The notes beneath the pieces were generated by a model. That model saw nothing but the letters and a program-made list of their open reading frames with translations. It searched no databases and was not told where the DNA came from. This document shows, piece after piece, positions 18,599-28,701 of a stretch of 49,480 nt of DNA. The DNA is from an uncultured Chloroflexota bacterium (GTDB lineage: Bacteria; Chloroflexota; UBA11872; UBA12225). Position 1 is the first letter of the stretch. The number at the start of each line of letters is the position of its first letter. The position numbers and the translations under genes are program-made. Location of the stretch: NCBI GenBank assembly GCA_902805635.1, contig CADCTC010000144.1, forward strand, positions 1-49,480, read 5' to 3'.

Positions 18599-19279
18599 GT
18601 GATCCACGACTTCCACACGCACAGCTTCCTGTCTGATGGCGTGCTCTCCCCGACAGAGCTGATCCGCCGCGCGGCGGTGGCGGGATATAGCACCATCGCA
18701 GTGACCGACCACGCCGGTCCCGGCAACATCGAGTTCGTGCTGGACCAGCTGCGGCGCGACTGCGCCACGGCGAGCCAGCACTGGCCCATCGTGGCGCTGC
18801 CGGGAGTGGAGATCACGCACGTGCCGCCGGCAACCATCCGGGAGCTGGCACGGCGGGCGCGCCGCGCCGGGGCGGCGGTGGTGGCGGTGCACGGAGAGAC
18901 GGTGACCGAGCCAGTGGAGCCGGGGACCAACCGCGCGGCGATCGACTGTGACGACGTGGACCTGCTGTGTCATCCTGGACTGCTGACGCTGGAGGAGGCG
19001 CTGCGCGCCGCGGCGCGGGGGTGCTTCCTGGAAGTCTCCGGCCGCAAGGGGCACAACTTCGCCAACGGCCACGTTGTTAGGACTGCGTTGGCAGCCGGCG
19101 CGCGCCTGGTGCTCAACAGCGACGGCCACGCACCGGAAGACCTGCTCAGCGAGCGCTTCTGCGGCCTGGTCCTGCGCGGCGCGGCACTGCCGGAGTCAGA
19201 GATCCAGACGGTGCTCCAGGAGAACGCGAAGGCGTTGCGGGAGCGCGCCCAGCGGGTCTGGCTGCCGGCGACGGTGTAG
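18599..19279 (+). CDS. PHP-domain protein, histidinol-phosphate-phosphatase-like
   Basis: I start this 226-residue protein at the GTG at 18599. The first residues (VIHDFHTHSFLSDGVLSP) carry the HxH motif, followed by AVTDHAGP, PGVEITHV, VAVHGETV, DLLCHPGL, LEVSGRKGH and LNSDGHAP. This ligand set is typical of the short PHP group annotated as histidinol phosphate phosphatase domain proteins. No other histidine-biosynthesis gene is nearby, so the substrate is uncertain. The frame stays open far upstream, antisense to rny, but that part has no family similarity and is not included. Confidence 0.83.
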   Translation: MIHDFHTHSFLSDGVLSPTELIRRAAVAGYSTIAVTDHAGPGNIEFVLDQLRRDCATASQHWPIVALPGVEITHVPPATIRELARRARRAGAAVVAVHGETVTEPVEPGTNRAAIDCDDVDLLCHPGLLTLEEALRAAARGCFLEVSGRKGHNFANGHVVRTALAAGARLVLNSDGHAPEDLLSERFCGLVLRGAALPESEIQTVLQENAKALRERAQRVWLPATV

Positions 19280-19384
19280 GGCGATAACGCTCCTTCGGCA
19301 GAAAGGTACACGACCTTCCCTACTGCTCGGCAGCGGCACGTCGTGGCCGTCCGTTCCAGTTGCATACATACTTGACGAGAAGAC

Positions 19385-21811
19385 ATGGCAGCAGTTGACG
19401 CACTGGCGGAAGAGACGGCGGAAGAGCCGAAGCGGCGGCGGGCACGGCGGCCACGGGGACCGGAGGTGGTGGAGCTGTCGGTTTTGCCGGTACGGGACCG
19501 CGTGCTCTATCCGCAGATGGTGACGCCGCTGCCGGTGGGGCGGCCGGGGTCGCTGCGCGCGATCGAGTATGCACTGGCGCACGACCAGACCATCTTCATC
19601 GTGGCCCAGAAGGACCCCGAGCAGGACGAGGTCGGGCCGGACGACTTGTACACCGTCGGCACCGAGTCGGTCATCGGCCGGGTGCTCAAGCTGCCGGATG
19701 GCAACTCCAGCGTGCTGGTGCAGGGGCAGCGACGCCTGCAGGCGCTCAACTATGTCCAACTGGACGGCATGCTGCGCGTGCGCGCCGTCCTGCTGCCGGA
19801 CATGCCCGACGAGCGCGAAGAAGTGGCCGACCTCATGAAGCGCGTGCTCGGCGTCTTCGAGCAGTGCGTCAAGCTGAATAAGAACCTGCCCGAAGACGCC
19901 TACGTGGCGGCGATGAACGTGGAGACGCCCGGTCGCCTGGCTGACCTGATCGCCTCCACCGTGGACCTGGATACCGCAACGCGCCAGGGGCTGCTGGAGG
20001 TGCTTGACCCGGTGGACCGTCTCCAGCGGGTGAATGACCTGCTGGCCAAGGAGCTACACCTGCTGGAGTTGGAGACCCAGATCCAGTCGGACGTGCAGAA
20101 AGAGGTCGATACCAACCAGCGCGAGTTCTTCCTGCGCGAGCAGCTCAAGACGATCGAGCGCGAGCTGGGGGAGATCGAGGCGGGCAGCAAGGACGTCGAG
20201 GAGCTGAAGGAGAAGATCGCCAAGGCGGGCATGCCGGAGGTGGTGGAGCAGCGCGCCAAGAAGGAGCTGGACCGGCTGGCGCTGATGCCTTCCGCCGCGC
20301 CCGAAGTCGGCGTGATCCGCACGTACATCGACTGGCTGGTGGCGCTGCCGTGGTCCAAGGAGACCGAGGACCACCTGGACATCAAGGAAGCGGCGCGCGT
20401 CCTGGACGAGCACCACTACGGCCTGAGCAAGGTCAAGGAGCGCATCCTGGAATACATGGCGGTGCGCAAGCTCTCGCCCAAAATGCGCAGCCCCATCCTG
20501 TGCTTCGTGGGGCCACCCGGCGTTGGCAAGACCAGCCTGGGACGCTCGATCGCCACGGCGCTGGGCCGGCAGTTTGTGCGGGTGAGCCTGGGCGGCGTGC
20601 GCGACGAGGCCGAAATCCGCGGCCACCGGCGCACCTACGTCGGGGCGCTGCCGGGGCGCGTGATCCAGACCATGCGCCAGGCGGGCACTATCAACCCGGT
20701 GTTCATGCTGGACGAAGTGGACAAGCTGGGCATGGACTTCCGCGGCGACCCGTCGTCGGCACTGCTGGAGGTGCTGGACCCGGAGCAGAACAACCACTTC
20801 TCGGACCACTACCTGGAGGTGCCATACGACCTCTCGCGGGTGATCTTCATCGCTACGGCCAACCAGCTGGATCCCATCCCGCCGCCACTGCGTGACCGCA
20901 TGGAGGTGATCGACCTGCCGGGTTACGTGGAGGAAGAGAAGCTCTCCATCGCCCAGCGGTTCCTGGTGGCGCGCCAACTGGCCGAGCACGGACTGACCGC
21001 GGAGCACGTGCGCTTCACCGAGGGCGCCGTGCGCCGCATCATTCAGGACTACACACGCGAAGCAGGTGTGCGCAACCTGGAGCGCGAGGTGGCCAATATC
21101 TGCCGCAAGCTGGCGCGCAAGGTGGCGGACACGCTCCCGGCGGACGCTGCGCCGGATACCAGCCCGCCGTCGGACCCAGCGGGACCGGTGGTGATCTTGG
21201 CCAGCGTCCTGCCGCGCTACCTGGGCCCCAAGCAGTACACCGCAGGCGTGGCCGAAGAACGCGACGAGGTCGGCGTGGCCACGGGCGTGACCTGGAGCCC
21301 CGTCGGTGGCGACCTCATGGCGGTGGAAGTCACCCTGCTGGAAGGCAAGGGCGGCCTGATCCTTACTGGCCAGCTGGGGGAGACCATGCGCGAATCGGCG
21401 CAAGCAGCGATGAGCTACACGCGCTCGCGCGCCGCCGCGCTCAAGATCCCGGATAGCTTCCACGAACGTACCGACGTGCACATCCACTTCCCGGCCGGGG
21501 GCATCCCCAAGGATGGGCCCTCGGCCGGCATCACCATCGCCAGCGCGCTCGTGTCGGCCGCCACGTGTCGCCCGGTGCGCCGTGAGGTGGTGATGACTGG
21601 GGAGATCACGCTGCGCGGGCGCGTGCTCCCCATCGGCGGGTTGAAAGAGAAGGTGCTGGCGGCGCACCGCGCCGGCATCCGACGTTTCATCCTGCCGGAC
21701 AGGAACCGCAAAGACCTGGCGGACGTCCCCGCGGACGTGCAGCGCCAGATGGAGTTCATCTTCGTGAACCACATGGATGCCGTGCTGCCGGTAGCAGTAC
21801 ACGAGTTATGA
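19385..21811 (+). CDS. lon: ATP-dependent protease Lon
   Basis: The 808-residue protein has the LonA plan. The N-terminal substrate-binding domain (from about residue 30: [23 protein letters not shown]) is preceded by a basic Arg-rich extension. A coiled region and an AAA+ module follow, with Walker [14 protein letters not shown], Walker [13 protein letters not shown], and the sensor/arginine regions. The protease domain has catalytic S713 in DGPSAGIT and K756 in [11 protein letters not shown]. It degrades misfolded and regulatory cytoplasmic proteins. No CIRCE-type operator was seen in the 105 bases upstream. The stop overlaps the ATG of the GH39-like lipoprotein gene (ATGA), an unexpected coupling. 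Confidence 0.97.
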   Translation: MAAVDALAEETAEEPKRRRARRPRGPEVVELSVLPVRDRVLYPQMVTPLPVGRPGSLRAIEYALAHDQTIFIVAQKDPEQDEVGPDDLYTVGTESVIGRVLKLPDGNSSVLVQGQRRLQALNYVQLDGMLRVRAVLLPDMPDEREEVADLMKRVLGVFEQCVKLNKNLPEDAYVAAMNVETPGRLADLIASTVDLDTATRQGLLEVLDPVDRLQRVNDLLAKELHLLELETQIQSDVQKEVDTNQREFFLREQLKTIERELGEIEAGSKDVEELKEKIAKAGMPEVVEQRAKKELDRLALMPSAAPEVGVIRTYIDWLVALPWSKETEDHLDIKEAARVLDEHHYGLSKVKERILEYMAVRKLSPKMRSPILCFVGPPGVGKTSLGRSIATALGRQFVRVSLGGVRDEAEIRGHRRTYVGALPGRVIQTMRQAGTINPVFMLDEVDKLGMDFRGDPSSALLEVLDPEQNNHFSDHYLEVPYDLSRVIFIATANQLDPIPPPLRDRMEVIDLPGYVEEEKLSIAQRFLVARQLAEHGLTAEHVRFTEGAVRRIIQDYTREAGVRNLEREVANICRKLARKVADTLPADAAPDTSPPSDPAGPVVILASVLPRYLGPKQYTAGVAEERDEVGVATGVTWSPVGGDLMAVEVTLLEGKGGLILTGQLGETMRESAQAAMSYTRSRAAALKIPDSFHERTDVHIHFPAGGIPKDGPSAGITIASALVSAATCRPVRREVVMTGEITLRGRVLPIGGLKEKVLAAHRAGIRRFILPDRNRKDLADVPADVQRQMEFIFVNHMDAVLPVAVHEL

Positions 21812-22953
21812 GCAACACATTCAGTAGCTTTCCAAGGCGGGGTGCGCTGGCCGGCGCCGGCGTGCTCGCGGCGGCGCTCGCGTCGGCCGGATGCCTTCCA
21901 GGGCAGCAGCGCGCGCCACGCACCATTCCACACTCCAACGTCAACCCGTGGGGGACCAACACCTTCCTGCACAAGGAGGTGGAGCAGTGGAAAAAAGAGC
22001 GCACCTTCAAGATGATCAAGGACGCGGGGATTGGCTGGATCAAGCAGCAGTTCCCGTGGGAGGAGCTGGAGCAGCCCCGCAAGGGCCAGTTCTATGACAC
22101 CAAGTACGGCCAGGTGACGTGGGACAAGTTCGACGGCATGGTCAAGCTCGCGGAAGAGCACGGCACCAAGGTCATCGCGCGCCTGGACAGGCCCCCGGCG
22201 TGGGCGCGTGCGGACAAGACTAACCCAGAGCGCCCGCCGGAGAACTTCGACGACTTCGGGGACTTCGTGCACGCGGTCGCGTCGCGCTATAAGGGGAAGG
22301 TCAACCACTTCCAGGTCTGGAATGAGCCCAACCTGGGCGAGGAGTGGACAGGTAAGCCCGATGCCGCGGAGTACGTGCGCCTGCTGAAGATCGCGTACGG
22401 ACGGATCAAGCAGGCCAACCCGGAAGCGGTGGTGCTGAGCGCGCCGCTGGCCATTAATCTTGAACAAGGCCCTATTCACCTGAATGAGCTGGATTTCCTT
22501 GACCAGATGTACGCGGCCGGCGCCAAGCAGTTCTTCGACGTGCTCTCCGCCAACGCGTACGGCATGGACAAGCCGCCGGCCGACCCTCCGTCCAAGACGG
22601 TGCTGAACTTCCGCCGGGTGGAGCTGCTGCGCCAGGTCATGGAGAAGAACGGTGACTCCAACAAGGCGGTCTGGTTCAACGAGTTCGCCTGGAACGCTTC
22701 GCCCAAGGAAATGGCGAAGGAGGACCTGATCTGGCAGCGGGTGACCGAGCAGCAGCAGGCCGACTGGACTGTTGAGGCAGTGCAGCGCGCCCAACGCGAC
22801 TGGCCCTGGGCGGGGGTGTTTTGCACCTGGTACTTCCGCCACGTAGGCGACATCGCACCGTCGCGCTCGGACTACTACTTCCGCCTGGTAGACCCCGACT
22901 TCACGCCGCGCCCGGTCTACAACGCCATTCGAGCCGCGGCGACGAAGAAGTAG
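21808..22953 (+). CDS. GH39-like TIM-barrel glycoside hydrolase lipoprotein
   Basis: The 381-residue protein has a signal peptide with a lipobox (LASAGC, lipidated C29). PRRGALAG before the hydrophobic stretch hints at Tat export. The barrel resembles clan GH-A enzymes of the GH39/xylosidase type. [10 protein letters not shown] gives the acid/base E173, and VWFNEFAWN gives the likely nucleophile E292. It should act on polysaccharide outside the cell; the substrate is unknown. Its ATG lies in the lon stop codon. The following gene carries a paralogous domain: both share IRQQF/IKQQF, KGQF, ARLD and WNEPNL landmarks in the same order, so a duplication is likely. Confidence 0.85.
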   Translation: MSNTFSSFPRRGALAGAGVLAAALASAGCLPGQQRAPRTIPHSNVNPWGTNTFLHKEVEQWKKERTFKMIKDAGIGWIKQQFPWEELEQPRKGQFYDTKYGQVTWDKFDGMVKLAEEHGTKVIARLDRPPAWARADKTNPERPPENFDDFGDFVHAVASRYKGKVNHFQVWNEPNLGEEWTGKPDAAEYVRLLKIAYGRIKQANPEAVVLSAPLAINLEQGPIHLNELDFLDQMYAAGAKQFFDVLSANAYGMDKPPADPPSKTVLNFRRVELLRQVMEKNGDSNKAVWFNEFAWNASPKEMAKEDLIWQRVTEQQQADWTVEAVQRAQRDWPWAGVFCTWYFRHVGDIAPSRSDYYFRLVDPDFTPRPVYNAIRAAATKK

Positions 22954-22969
22954 GCGCCGTCAAACGTCG

Positions 22970-25969
22970 GTGCGTTACTGGATGCCGGTTGCCGGCGCGC
23001 TGTGGGCGCTGGCGCTGCTGGGGGCGACGGCGGGGCTGTGGATCGGGCGTGCAGTGTTCGACCGTGGCATCGTCTATGGCGCCGACCTTCCGGTGTTCGC
23101 CGATGTGTCCGAGGGGCAGCGGGCGGTCAATACCCAGCTAGAGCTCGAAGCGGACGAGGCGGCGGTGCGACGGGCGCTGCGCCTGGCCAGGGCGGCCGGG
23201 TTCAGCCGCATCCGCCAGCAGTTTGCCTGGGCGGCCATCGAGACGAGCGGCAAGGGCCAGTTCTTCGACACACTGCGCGGCCGCTCCCACTGGGAGCGCT
23301 ACGACCAGATCGTGCGGCTGGCGCGCGAGGAGGGCGTCGAGGTGCTGGCCCGGTTGGACCTGCCACCGGACTGGTCGCGTCCGCCGGGAAGCTACAAGAC
23401 CCACCCGCCGGCCGACGTGCGCGACTACGGCGACTTCGTGGAGGCGTTCGTGCGGCGCTATCGGGACCACGTCCGGTACGTGCAGCTCTGGAACGAGCCC
23501 AACCTGAACGAAGAGTGGGGCCGCCGCCCCGTGGACGTGGCGGCGTACGTGGAGCTGCTGCGAGCAGGGTACGCCGGGGCGAAGCGCGCGGACCCCGGCG
23601 TGCGGGTGGTGACCGCGGCGCTGGCGCAGACGCTGGAGCCCGACGCTCCCGGATCGCAGGGACTGGACGACTTGCTGTACCTGGATCGCATGTACCAGGC
23701 GGGAGTGCAGCCGCACTTCGACGTGCTGGCGGTGAACGCGTACGGACTATGGACTGGGCCGGACGACCGTCGCACGACGCCCCAGCAAGCCAATTTCCCG
23801 CGCGTGCTGCTGGCGCGGGACGTGATGGTGCGCCATGGGGACGCTGGGAAAGCGGTGTGGGTCGCGGAGTTCGGCTGGAACGCGCTGCCGCCAGGCTGGA
23901 CCGGCGAACCTTCTCCGTGGGGACAGGTCCCGGCGAGCCGCCAGGCGCGCTACATCTCCGGCGCGTACCAGCGCGCGCGAGCGGAGTGGCCATGGATGGG
24001 GCCCATGGCACTATGGCTGTTCCGCAAGCCTGGGGCCGACCCGCGCGACCCGACGCCATACTTCGCGCTACTGGACGAAGGCTGGCAGCCGCGCCCGGCC
24101 TACACCGCGCTGGCAGCTACCGCAGCCGAGCAAGAGCTGGGGACCGGCGTACACCAGGAGAGCGCGCCGGAGCTCTCGTTCGGTGGGGTATGGCAGTGGA
24201 CGCACGACCAGCGCGCCAGCCTTGGCGGCCTGCGTGAGTCGCCGGTGTCCGGGGCGACGCTGCGGCTGCGCGCGCGTGGCACCCAGATCGACCTGGTGGC
24301 GCCCGCTGGTCCGAGCCGCGGCCGGGCGTACGTGAAGATCAATGGCGCCTACACGCTGGCCAACCGCCTAGCACTCAATGCAAACGGGCAAGCCACGCTG
24401 GACTTCTACGCCCCGGAGGACCGCCCGCAGATGCGCTTCCCCATCGCCAGCAGCCTGCCCGACCGTATGCACGAGGTCGAGCTGATCGTGACGGGGGAGC
24501 GCCACCCACTTGCCACCGGGGCCGGGGTGGGTATCGACGCCGTCGCGGTTTCGCGCACGCGGCCACTCCTTCCGGCCGCGCTGCTGGGCGCCGCTTGGGG
24601 CGCGACCGCATTGTCCCTGGCCGTGCTGGTTCGTCCCCGACTCCCTCTCCCCGCCACCGCCTTGCTCCTCCAGTGGCCGCCGGTGAAGTGGCTCGTGTAT
24701 GCACTGGCGGCGCTGCTGCCGTTTTCTCCCATTGCGGTGCGAACCCCAGCCGGGACGTACTCACCGGTGGAGCTGTGCGCTGTGCTTCTACTAGGGGTGT
24801 GGCTGGTGCGGCTGTACCTGGGAACGGAGCTTCCTGTGCGCTGGGGAGCTTTCGGCTGGCCGGCGGCGCTCCTACTGGCGGGTGGGCTGCTCTCGACAAT
24901 AGTGGCGGACTACCCGCGCTTGGCGTTGCGCGAGCTACGCACGCTGGTGTTCGAGCCGGTGCTGGTATATGTCGCGGCGCGCAGCGTGCTGCGTGGGCCA
25001 AGCGACGCGCTCTGGCTGGCGGCGGTGTTCGTGACGGGCAGCGCTGCGGCCGGAGGGCTGGCGCTCGTCCAGGTGGTCACCGGCACGGGGCTGCTCGCCG
25101 CCGAGGGGGTGGCGCGGGTAGCGGCGCTGTACAGCAGCCCCAACCAGCTGGCGCTCTTGATAGATCGCGCGTTGCCGCTCGCGGTGGCTGGAGCAATGGC
25201 CGGTACGGCCGGCGGGCAGCGCCAGCGTGGGGTATGGGCGCCGTTCGCCGTCGCATCAGCGTTCCTTGTAGCTGCATTGTTCTTCACGTTCTCTCGCGGG
25301 GCGTGGGTGGCGAGCGCCTGTGGGGTGTTGGTGGCGGTGTGGCCGTGGGTGCGCCGGCTGGTGAGCGGGCGGCGGCTGTGGGTGGTGGCTGCGCTCGTAG
25401 TGCCGGTGGTCCTTGGCGCAGCGGTGGTGGCGCTGCGGTTCGAGCGGTTCCGGTCGCTGCTCAGCGCGGAGGGAACGGGCTTCCTGCGGTTGCACCTGTG
25501 GGGAGCGTCGCTGCGGATGGCGCTGGATCACCTCCCGTTCGGCGTGGGCATGGACCAGTTCCTGTATCACTACCCGCGCTACATGCACGCCGGCGCCTGG
25601 CGCGAGCCAAACCTCTCGCACCCGCACCAGCTGGTGCTCGACTTCTGGCTTCGCCTGGGGCTGCCGGGAGTTGTCGCGCTGGGCTGGGCCGCGTGGGTGT
25701 TCGTCCGGCTGGGCTCGCGGACCCTGGGCTCATGGCCGCTGAGACTACAGAGCTCCGCTCGTGCGGCCAAGAACGGTAGTCTCCGGGCCGTTGATGGCCC
25801 TCCGATATCCACCGGCGATACCGCTGGGCTGATGCGCGGCGCCGCGGGCGCGGCGGTGGCGTTGGTGCTGCACGGGCTGGTGGATAACTCATACTTCTTG
25901 ATCGACATCGCCTACGCGACCTGGATCGTGCTGCTGGTGCGCGAGCTCGCTTCGGAGGCGACGGACTGA
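22970..25969 (+). CDS. Fusion of GH39-like glycoside hydrolase and O-antigen ligase/Wzy-type polymerase
   Basis: The 999-residue protein starts with GTG at 22970. Residues 8-28 are a signal anchor. Residues 60-370 form a GH39-like barrel with WNEPNLNEEWG (E176) and VWVAEFGWN (E300). Residues 390-520 look like a beta-sandwich carbohydrate-binding module. From about 540 to the end there are ten or so hydrophobic helices with O-antigen-ligase landmarks: YSSPNQLALL, FFTFSRGAWVAS, and the large loop GVGMDQFLYHYPRYM with LSHPHQLVLDFWLRLGLPG. The protein thus joins a polysaccharide hydrolase with a glycan polymerase or ligase in one chain. It overlaps the next O-antigen ligase gene by one base. Confidence 0.85.
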   Translation: MRYWMPVAGALWALALLGATAGLWIGRAVFDRGIVYGADLPVFADVSEGQRAVNTQLELEADEAAVRRALRLARAAGFSRIRQQFAWAAIETSGKGQFFDTLRGRSHWERYDQIVRLAREEGVEVLARLDLPPDWSRPPGSYKTHPPADVRDYGDFVEAFVRRYRDHVRYVQLWNEPNLNEEWGRRPVDVAAYVELLRAGYAGAKRADPGVRVVTAALAQTLEPDAPGSQGLDDLLYLDRMYQAGVQPHFDVLAVNAYGLWTGPDDRRTTPQQANFPRVLLARDVMVRHGDAGKAVWVAEFGWNALPPGWTGEPSPWGQVPASRQARYISGAYQRARAEWPWMGPMALWLFRKPGADPRDPTPYFALLDEGWQPRPAYTALAATAAEQELGTGVHQESAPELSFGGVWQWTHDQRASLGGLRESPVSGATLRLRARGTQIDLVAPAGPSRGRAYVKINGAYTLANRLALNANGQATLDFYAPEDRPQMRFPIASSLPDRMHEVELIVTGERHPLATGAGVGIDAVAVSRTRPLLPAALLGAAWGATALSLAVLVRPRLPLPATALLLQWPPVKWLVYALAALLPFSPIAVRTPAGTYSPVELCAVLLLGVWLVRLYLGTELPVRWGAFGWPAALLLAGGLLSTIVADYPRLALRELRTLVFEPVLVYVAARSVLRGPSDALWLAAVFVTGSAAAGGLALVQVVTGTGLLAAEGVARVAALYSSPNQLALLIDRALPLAVAGAMAGTAGGQRQRGVWAPFAVASAFLVAALFFTFSRGAWVASACGVLVAVWPWVRRLVSGRRLWVVAALVVPVVLGAAVVALRFERFRSLLSAEGTGFLRLHLWGASLRMALDHLPFGVGMDQFLYHYPRYMHAGAWREPNLSHPHQLVLDFWLRLGLPGVVALGWAAWVFVRLGSRTLGSWPLRLQSSARAAKNGSLRAVDGPPISTGDTAGLMRGAAGAAVALVLHGLVDNSYFLIDIAYATWIVLLVRELASEATD

Positions 25970-27513
25970 TGGCCGCGGCCCGGACCGTTTCTTCGGTAGG
26001 CGCGGCTGTGCCACGGCGTGTGCCGTCGCCGTGGCTAATGGTGCTGCCGCTGGGGATAACGCTGGCACTGCTGCCGGCATTCACCACCACGGCGCTGGTC
26101 ATCGCGGTGTGGGGCACGGCGGCGCTGCTGACCCGGCCACGGTGGTGCATCTATCTGCTTGCGCTCACGGTGCCAAACCAGTCGCTGCTGGACGTCCGGC
26201 TGCAAGACGTGAGCGTGTCAATCACCGAGGGCATCGTCGCACTGCTGCTGCTGGCGTGGGGGCTGCAGCTGACTGCCGGCCGCGCGCGCCCAGCGGCGGC
26301 GTCGCCGCTGCTCGGCGTGGTAGCGGGCCTGCTCGTCACGTTCGCACTGACGTTGTTGGTGGCGGAGAACCTGAACCTGGCAGCCAAGGAGCTGCTGAAG
26401 TGGATGGAGCTGGCGGCGGTCTTCCTGGCCGGAACCAGCCTGCTGGAGACGCCCGCGCACCGGCGCACGCTGCTGGCCTGGCTGCTCGCAGCGGGGGCGT
26501 CGCAGGGGGTGTACGGCCTGATCCAGTCGTTTGCGCGGCTCGGACCAGACCATTTCATGATCGGCGGCGTCATCATGCGCGCCTACGGCACCTTCGAGCA
26601 GCCCAACCCGTTCGGGGGCTACCTTGGGATGACGGTGCCGCTGGCGGTGGCAGTGGCGGCATTTGGGCTGGCGCCCGGACGCTGGCGGCAGGTGGTGCTG
26701 GCGATCGCGGGGGTGACCGGGTTCGCCCTGCTAATCACGCTCTCGCGCGGTGCCTGGGTGGCGCAGGTGGTAGCGCTGCTGCTGGTCATCTCGGTCAGCA
26801 GTCGGCGCGCCCGACGCGCGCTCGCGGCCGGCGCCGTGATCGGCACCGTGCTGCTCGCAGTGCTGTGGCCGGCGCTGCCGCCGGAGATGACCGACCGCGT
26901 GGCGAGCGTCGGCACCAGCGCCTTCGACCTTGGCTCGGTGCAGACGGCGGTGGTGACGCCAGAGAACTGGGCGGTGTTCGAGCGGTTGTCGCAGTGGTAC
27001 GCGGGCTGGCAGATGTTCGCGGCGAACCCCCTGTTGGGGGTGGGCATCGGCAACTACGACGCGGCATACGACGACTACCGTCTGCCTCAGTGGCCCGTCG
27101 CGCTGGGCCACGCCCACAACCACTACTTGACCATCGCGGCAGAGGCTGGCCTACTGGGGTTCATCGCCTACGTCGCGTTCTGGATCGTGGCGTTCCGGGT
27201 GTGTGTCCAGATGATCCGCAGCGCGCCGGGGCACCTGGAGAAGGCGACCGCGATTGGTATCCTTGGCTCCCTCGCGGCCTTCGCGACGCACAACCTGTTC
27301 GACGTGTTGTTCGTCCACGGGATGGGCGTCACCGTAGGGCTGCTGATTACCCTGCTCTACGGCCTGCGCCAGGGCCTTGCCGAGCCGAAAGGCCCGGAAC
27401 TTCCGGCGGCGCCTACGACCGTGACCACCCAGACGCGACCTGTTCCGGCATCCACTGCGCCATTTGTACTCCCTGCCCCTACGTTACCTACTTCATCCCG
27501 GCCCGCTTCCTAA
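25969..27513 (+). CDS. O-antigen ligase family (Wzy/WaaL-like) membrane protein
   Basis: The 514-residue polytopic membrane protein has family landmarks GTFEQPNPFGGYLGM, LITLSRGAWVAQ and GVGIGNYDAAYDDY, then LGHAHNHYLTIAAEAGLLGFIAYV in the periplasmic loop and following helix. Such proteins join or polymerise lipid-linked glycans. It is similar in layout to the C-terminal half of the preceding fusion but lacks the hydrolase part. The last 60 residues are Pro/Thr-rich and disordered. ATG at 25969 shares a base with the preceding stop (TGATG). Confidence 0.9.
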   Translation: MAAARTVSSVGAAVPRRVPSPWLMVLPLGITLALLPAFTTTALVIAVWGTAALLTRPRWCIYLLALTVPNQSLLDVRLQDVSVSITEGIVALLLLAWGLQLTAGRARPAAASPLLGVVAGLLVTFALTLLVAENLNLAAKELLKWMELAAVFLAGTSLLETPAHRRTLLAWLLAAGASQGVYGLIQSFARLGPDHFMIGGVIMRAYGTFEQPNPFGGYLGMTVPLAVAVAAFGLAPGRWRQVVLAIAGVTGFALLITLSRGAWVAQVVALLLVISVSSRRARRALAAGAVIGTVLLAVLWPALPPEMTDRVASVGTSAFDLGSVQTAVVTPENWAVFERLSQWYAGWQMFAANPLLGVGIGNYDAAYDDYRLPQWPVALGHAHNHYLTIAAEAGLLGFIAYVAFWIVAFRVCVQMIRSAPGHLEKATAIGILGSLAAFATHNLFDVLFVHGMGVTVGLLITLLYGLRQGLAEPKGPELPAAPTTVTTQTRPVPASTAPFVLPAPTLPTSSRPAS

Positions 27514-27519
27514 CATCGC

Positions 27520-28662
27520 ATGGCTCCTCCTCGAACAGCGCTTTCCGACACCGAGCCGGTCGCGGCCGTGCCGTCTCCAGGCGCAGGAGGTCCCGCAGGC
27601 TCGACGGAGCCAGGAGTGGACGGCGGGTTCGCCCGTTCTCCCGCGTCGGGAGTGACGGGAGTAACGGCGGAAGCGCCTGAGACGGACGACCGCACGGTCG
27701 ACCTCAAGGCGCGCTTCTTCAACCTGCGCACGGGGCTGTCGTTCCTGCTGGGAATCGCCATTCTGGCGGCGGTGTTTCGCTACGCGGACATCCACCCGTC
27801 GGAGGTGCTGGCGCAGCTTGGACAGGTGGACGTGCGGCTCTACCTCCTGGCGGCGGCGTGTTACGTGCTGACGTTCCCGTTCCGCGGGCTGCGCTGGCAG
27901 ATGCTGCTGGCGAACGTTGGGGTACGCGCTCCGTTTGTCGCGCTGACCGAGGTGATCTTCATCTCGTGGTTCGTGAACAGCGTGCTGCCGGGCAAGATCG
28001 GGGACTTGTACCGCGGCTACGCGCTCAAGCGCGAGTATGGCCACTCGTTCTCGCGCCTGGTGGGAACGGTCGTGGCCGAGCGGGTGATGGACCTGCTTGC
28101 GCTGATCCTGCTGCTGGGTGTGACCGGCTCGCTGGTGCTGCGTAGCCGGGTCTCGCCCGTGGTGGACGGCCTCCTTCAGATAGGATGGCTTGGCTTTGCA
28201 CTCCTCATCGTCGGCATGATGCTGGCCTATTTCTTTGGAGAGCGCGTGGTGGCGTTTTTTCCGGAGCGCGTGCGGGAGGTGTATGCGCGCTTCGCCCACG
28301 GGACGTTCACGTCGCTACGGGCGCGCAGCTGGCCTGGGCTGGCCACGCTCACGGTGCTGGCGTGGTCCGCCGAGGCGGCGCGGCTGTACTTCGTGATGCA
28401 GGCGCTGCAGGTGCCGGCGCTGCAGGCGAACGCGGGACCACTGGCGGCGCTGTTCACCGTGGCGGCGGTGTCACTCTCGCTCATTATCCCCACGCCAGGC
28501 GGTCTGGGCGGTGTCGAGGCGGCGTTCGTGCTGGTGCTGGCGGTGTTCGGCGTGGACAAGAGCCTGGCGATCACGGTGGCGTTCCTGGACCGGCTGATCA
28601 GCTACTACAGCCTGATCGTGTTTGGCTTCCCGGCGTTTCTGTTGACCAAGCGCGGGCGCTGA
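27520..28662 (+). CDS. Lysylphosphatidylglycerol synthase transmembrane-region (UPF0104) flippase-like protein
   Basis: The 380-residue protein has a disordered 65-residue start, then multiple membrane helices with the family motifs FRGLRWQMLL, SWFVNSVLPGKIGDLYRGY, VVAERVMDLLAL and TPGGLGGVEAAF, and a final FLDRLISYYSLIVFG helix. Members include the MprF flippase half and AglD-like proteins; in polysaccharide loci they are thought to move lipid-linked products. It begins 6 bases after the O-antigen ligase stop and precedes a glycosyltransferase, so it is probably part of the same polysaccharide operon. No aminoacyl-transfer domain is present. Confidence 0.88.
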   Translation: MAPPRTALSDTEPVAAVPSPGAGGPAGSTEPGVDGGFARSPASGVTGVTAEAPETDDRTVDLKARFFNLRTGLSFLLGIAILAAVFRYADIHPSEVLAQLGQVDVRLYLLAAACYVLTFPFRGLRWQMLLANVGVRAPFVALTEVIFISWFVNSVLPGKIGDLYRGYALKREYGHSFSRLVGTVVAERVMDLLALILLLGVTGSLVLRSRVSPVVDGLLQIGWLGFALLIVGMMLAYFFGERVVAFFPERVREVYARFAHGTFTSLRARSWPGLATLTVLAWSAEAARLYFVMQALQVPALQANAGPLAALFTVAAVSLSLIIPTPGGLGGVEAAFVLVLAVFGVDKSLAITVAFLDRLISYYSLIVFGFPAFLLTKRGR

Positions 28663-28701
28663 GCGCCGCGTGGTGCCACGTAGCGTTGTGCGGCCAGTGA
28701 C

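Noticed and set aside
20054..21802. 582-codon open frame antisense to lon
   Set aside because: Typical GC-rich antisense shadow with His/Arg/Gln-rich composition, no start context and no recognisable domain.
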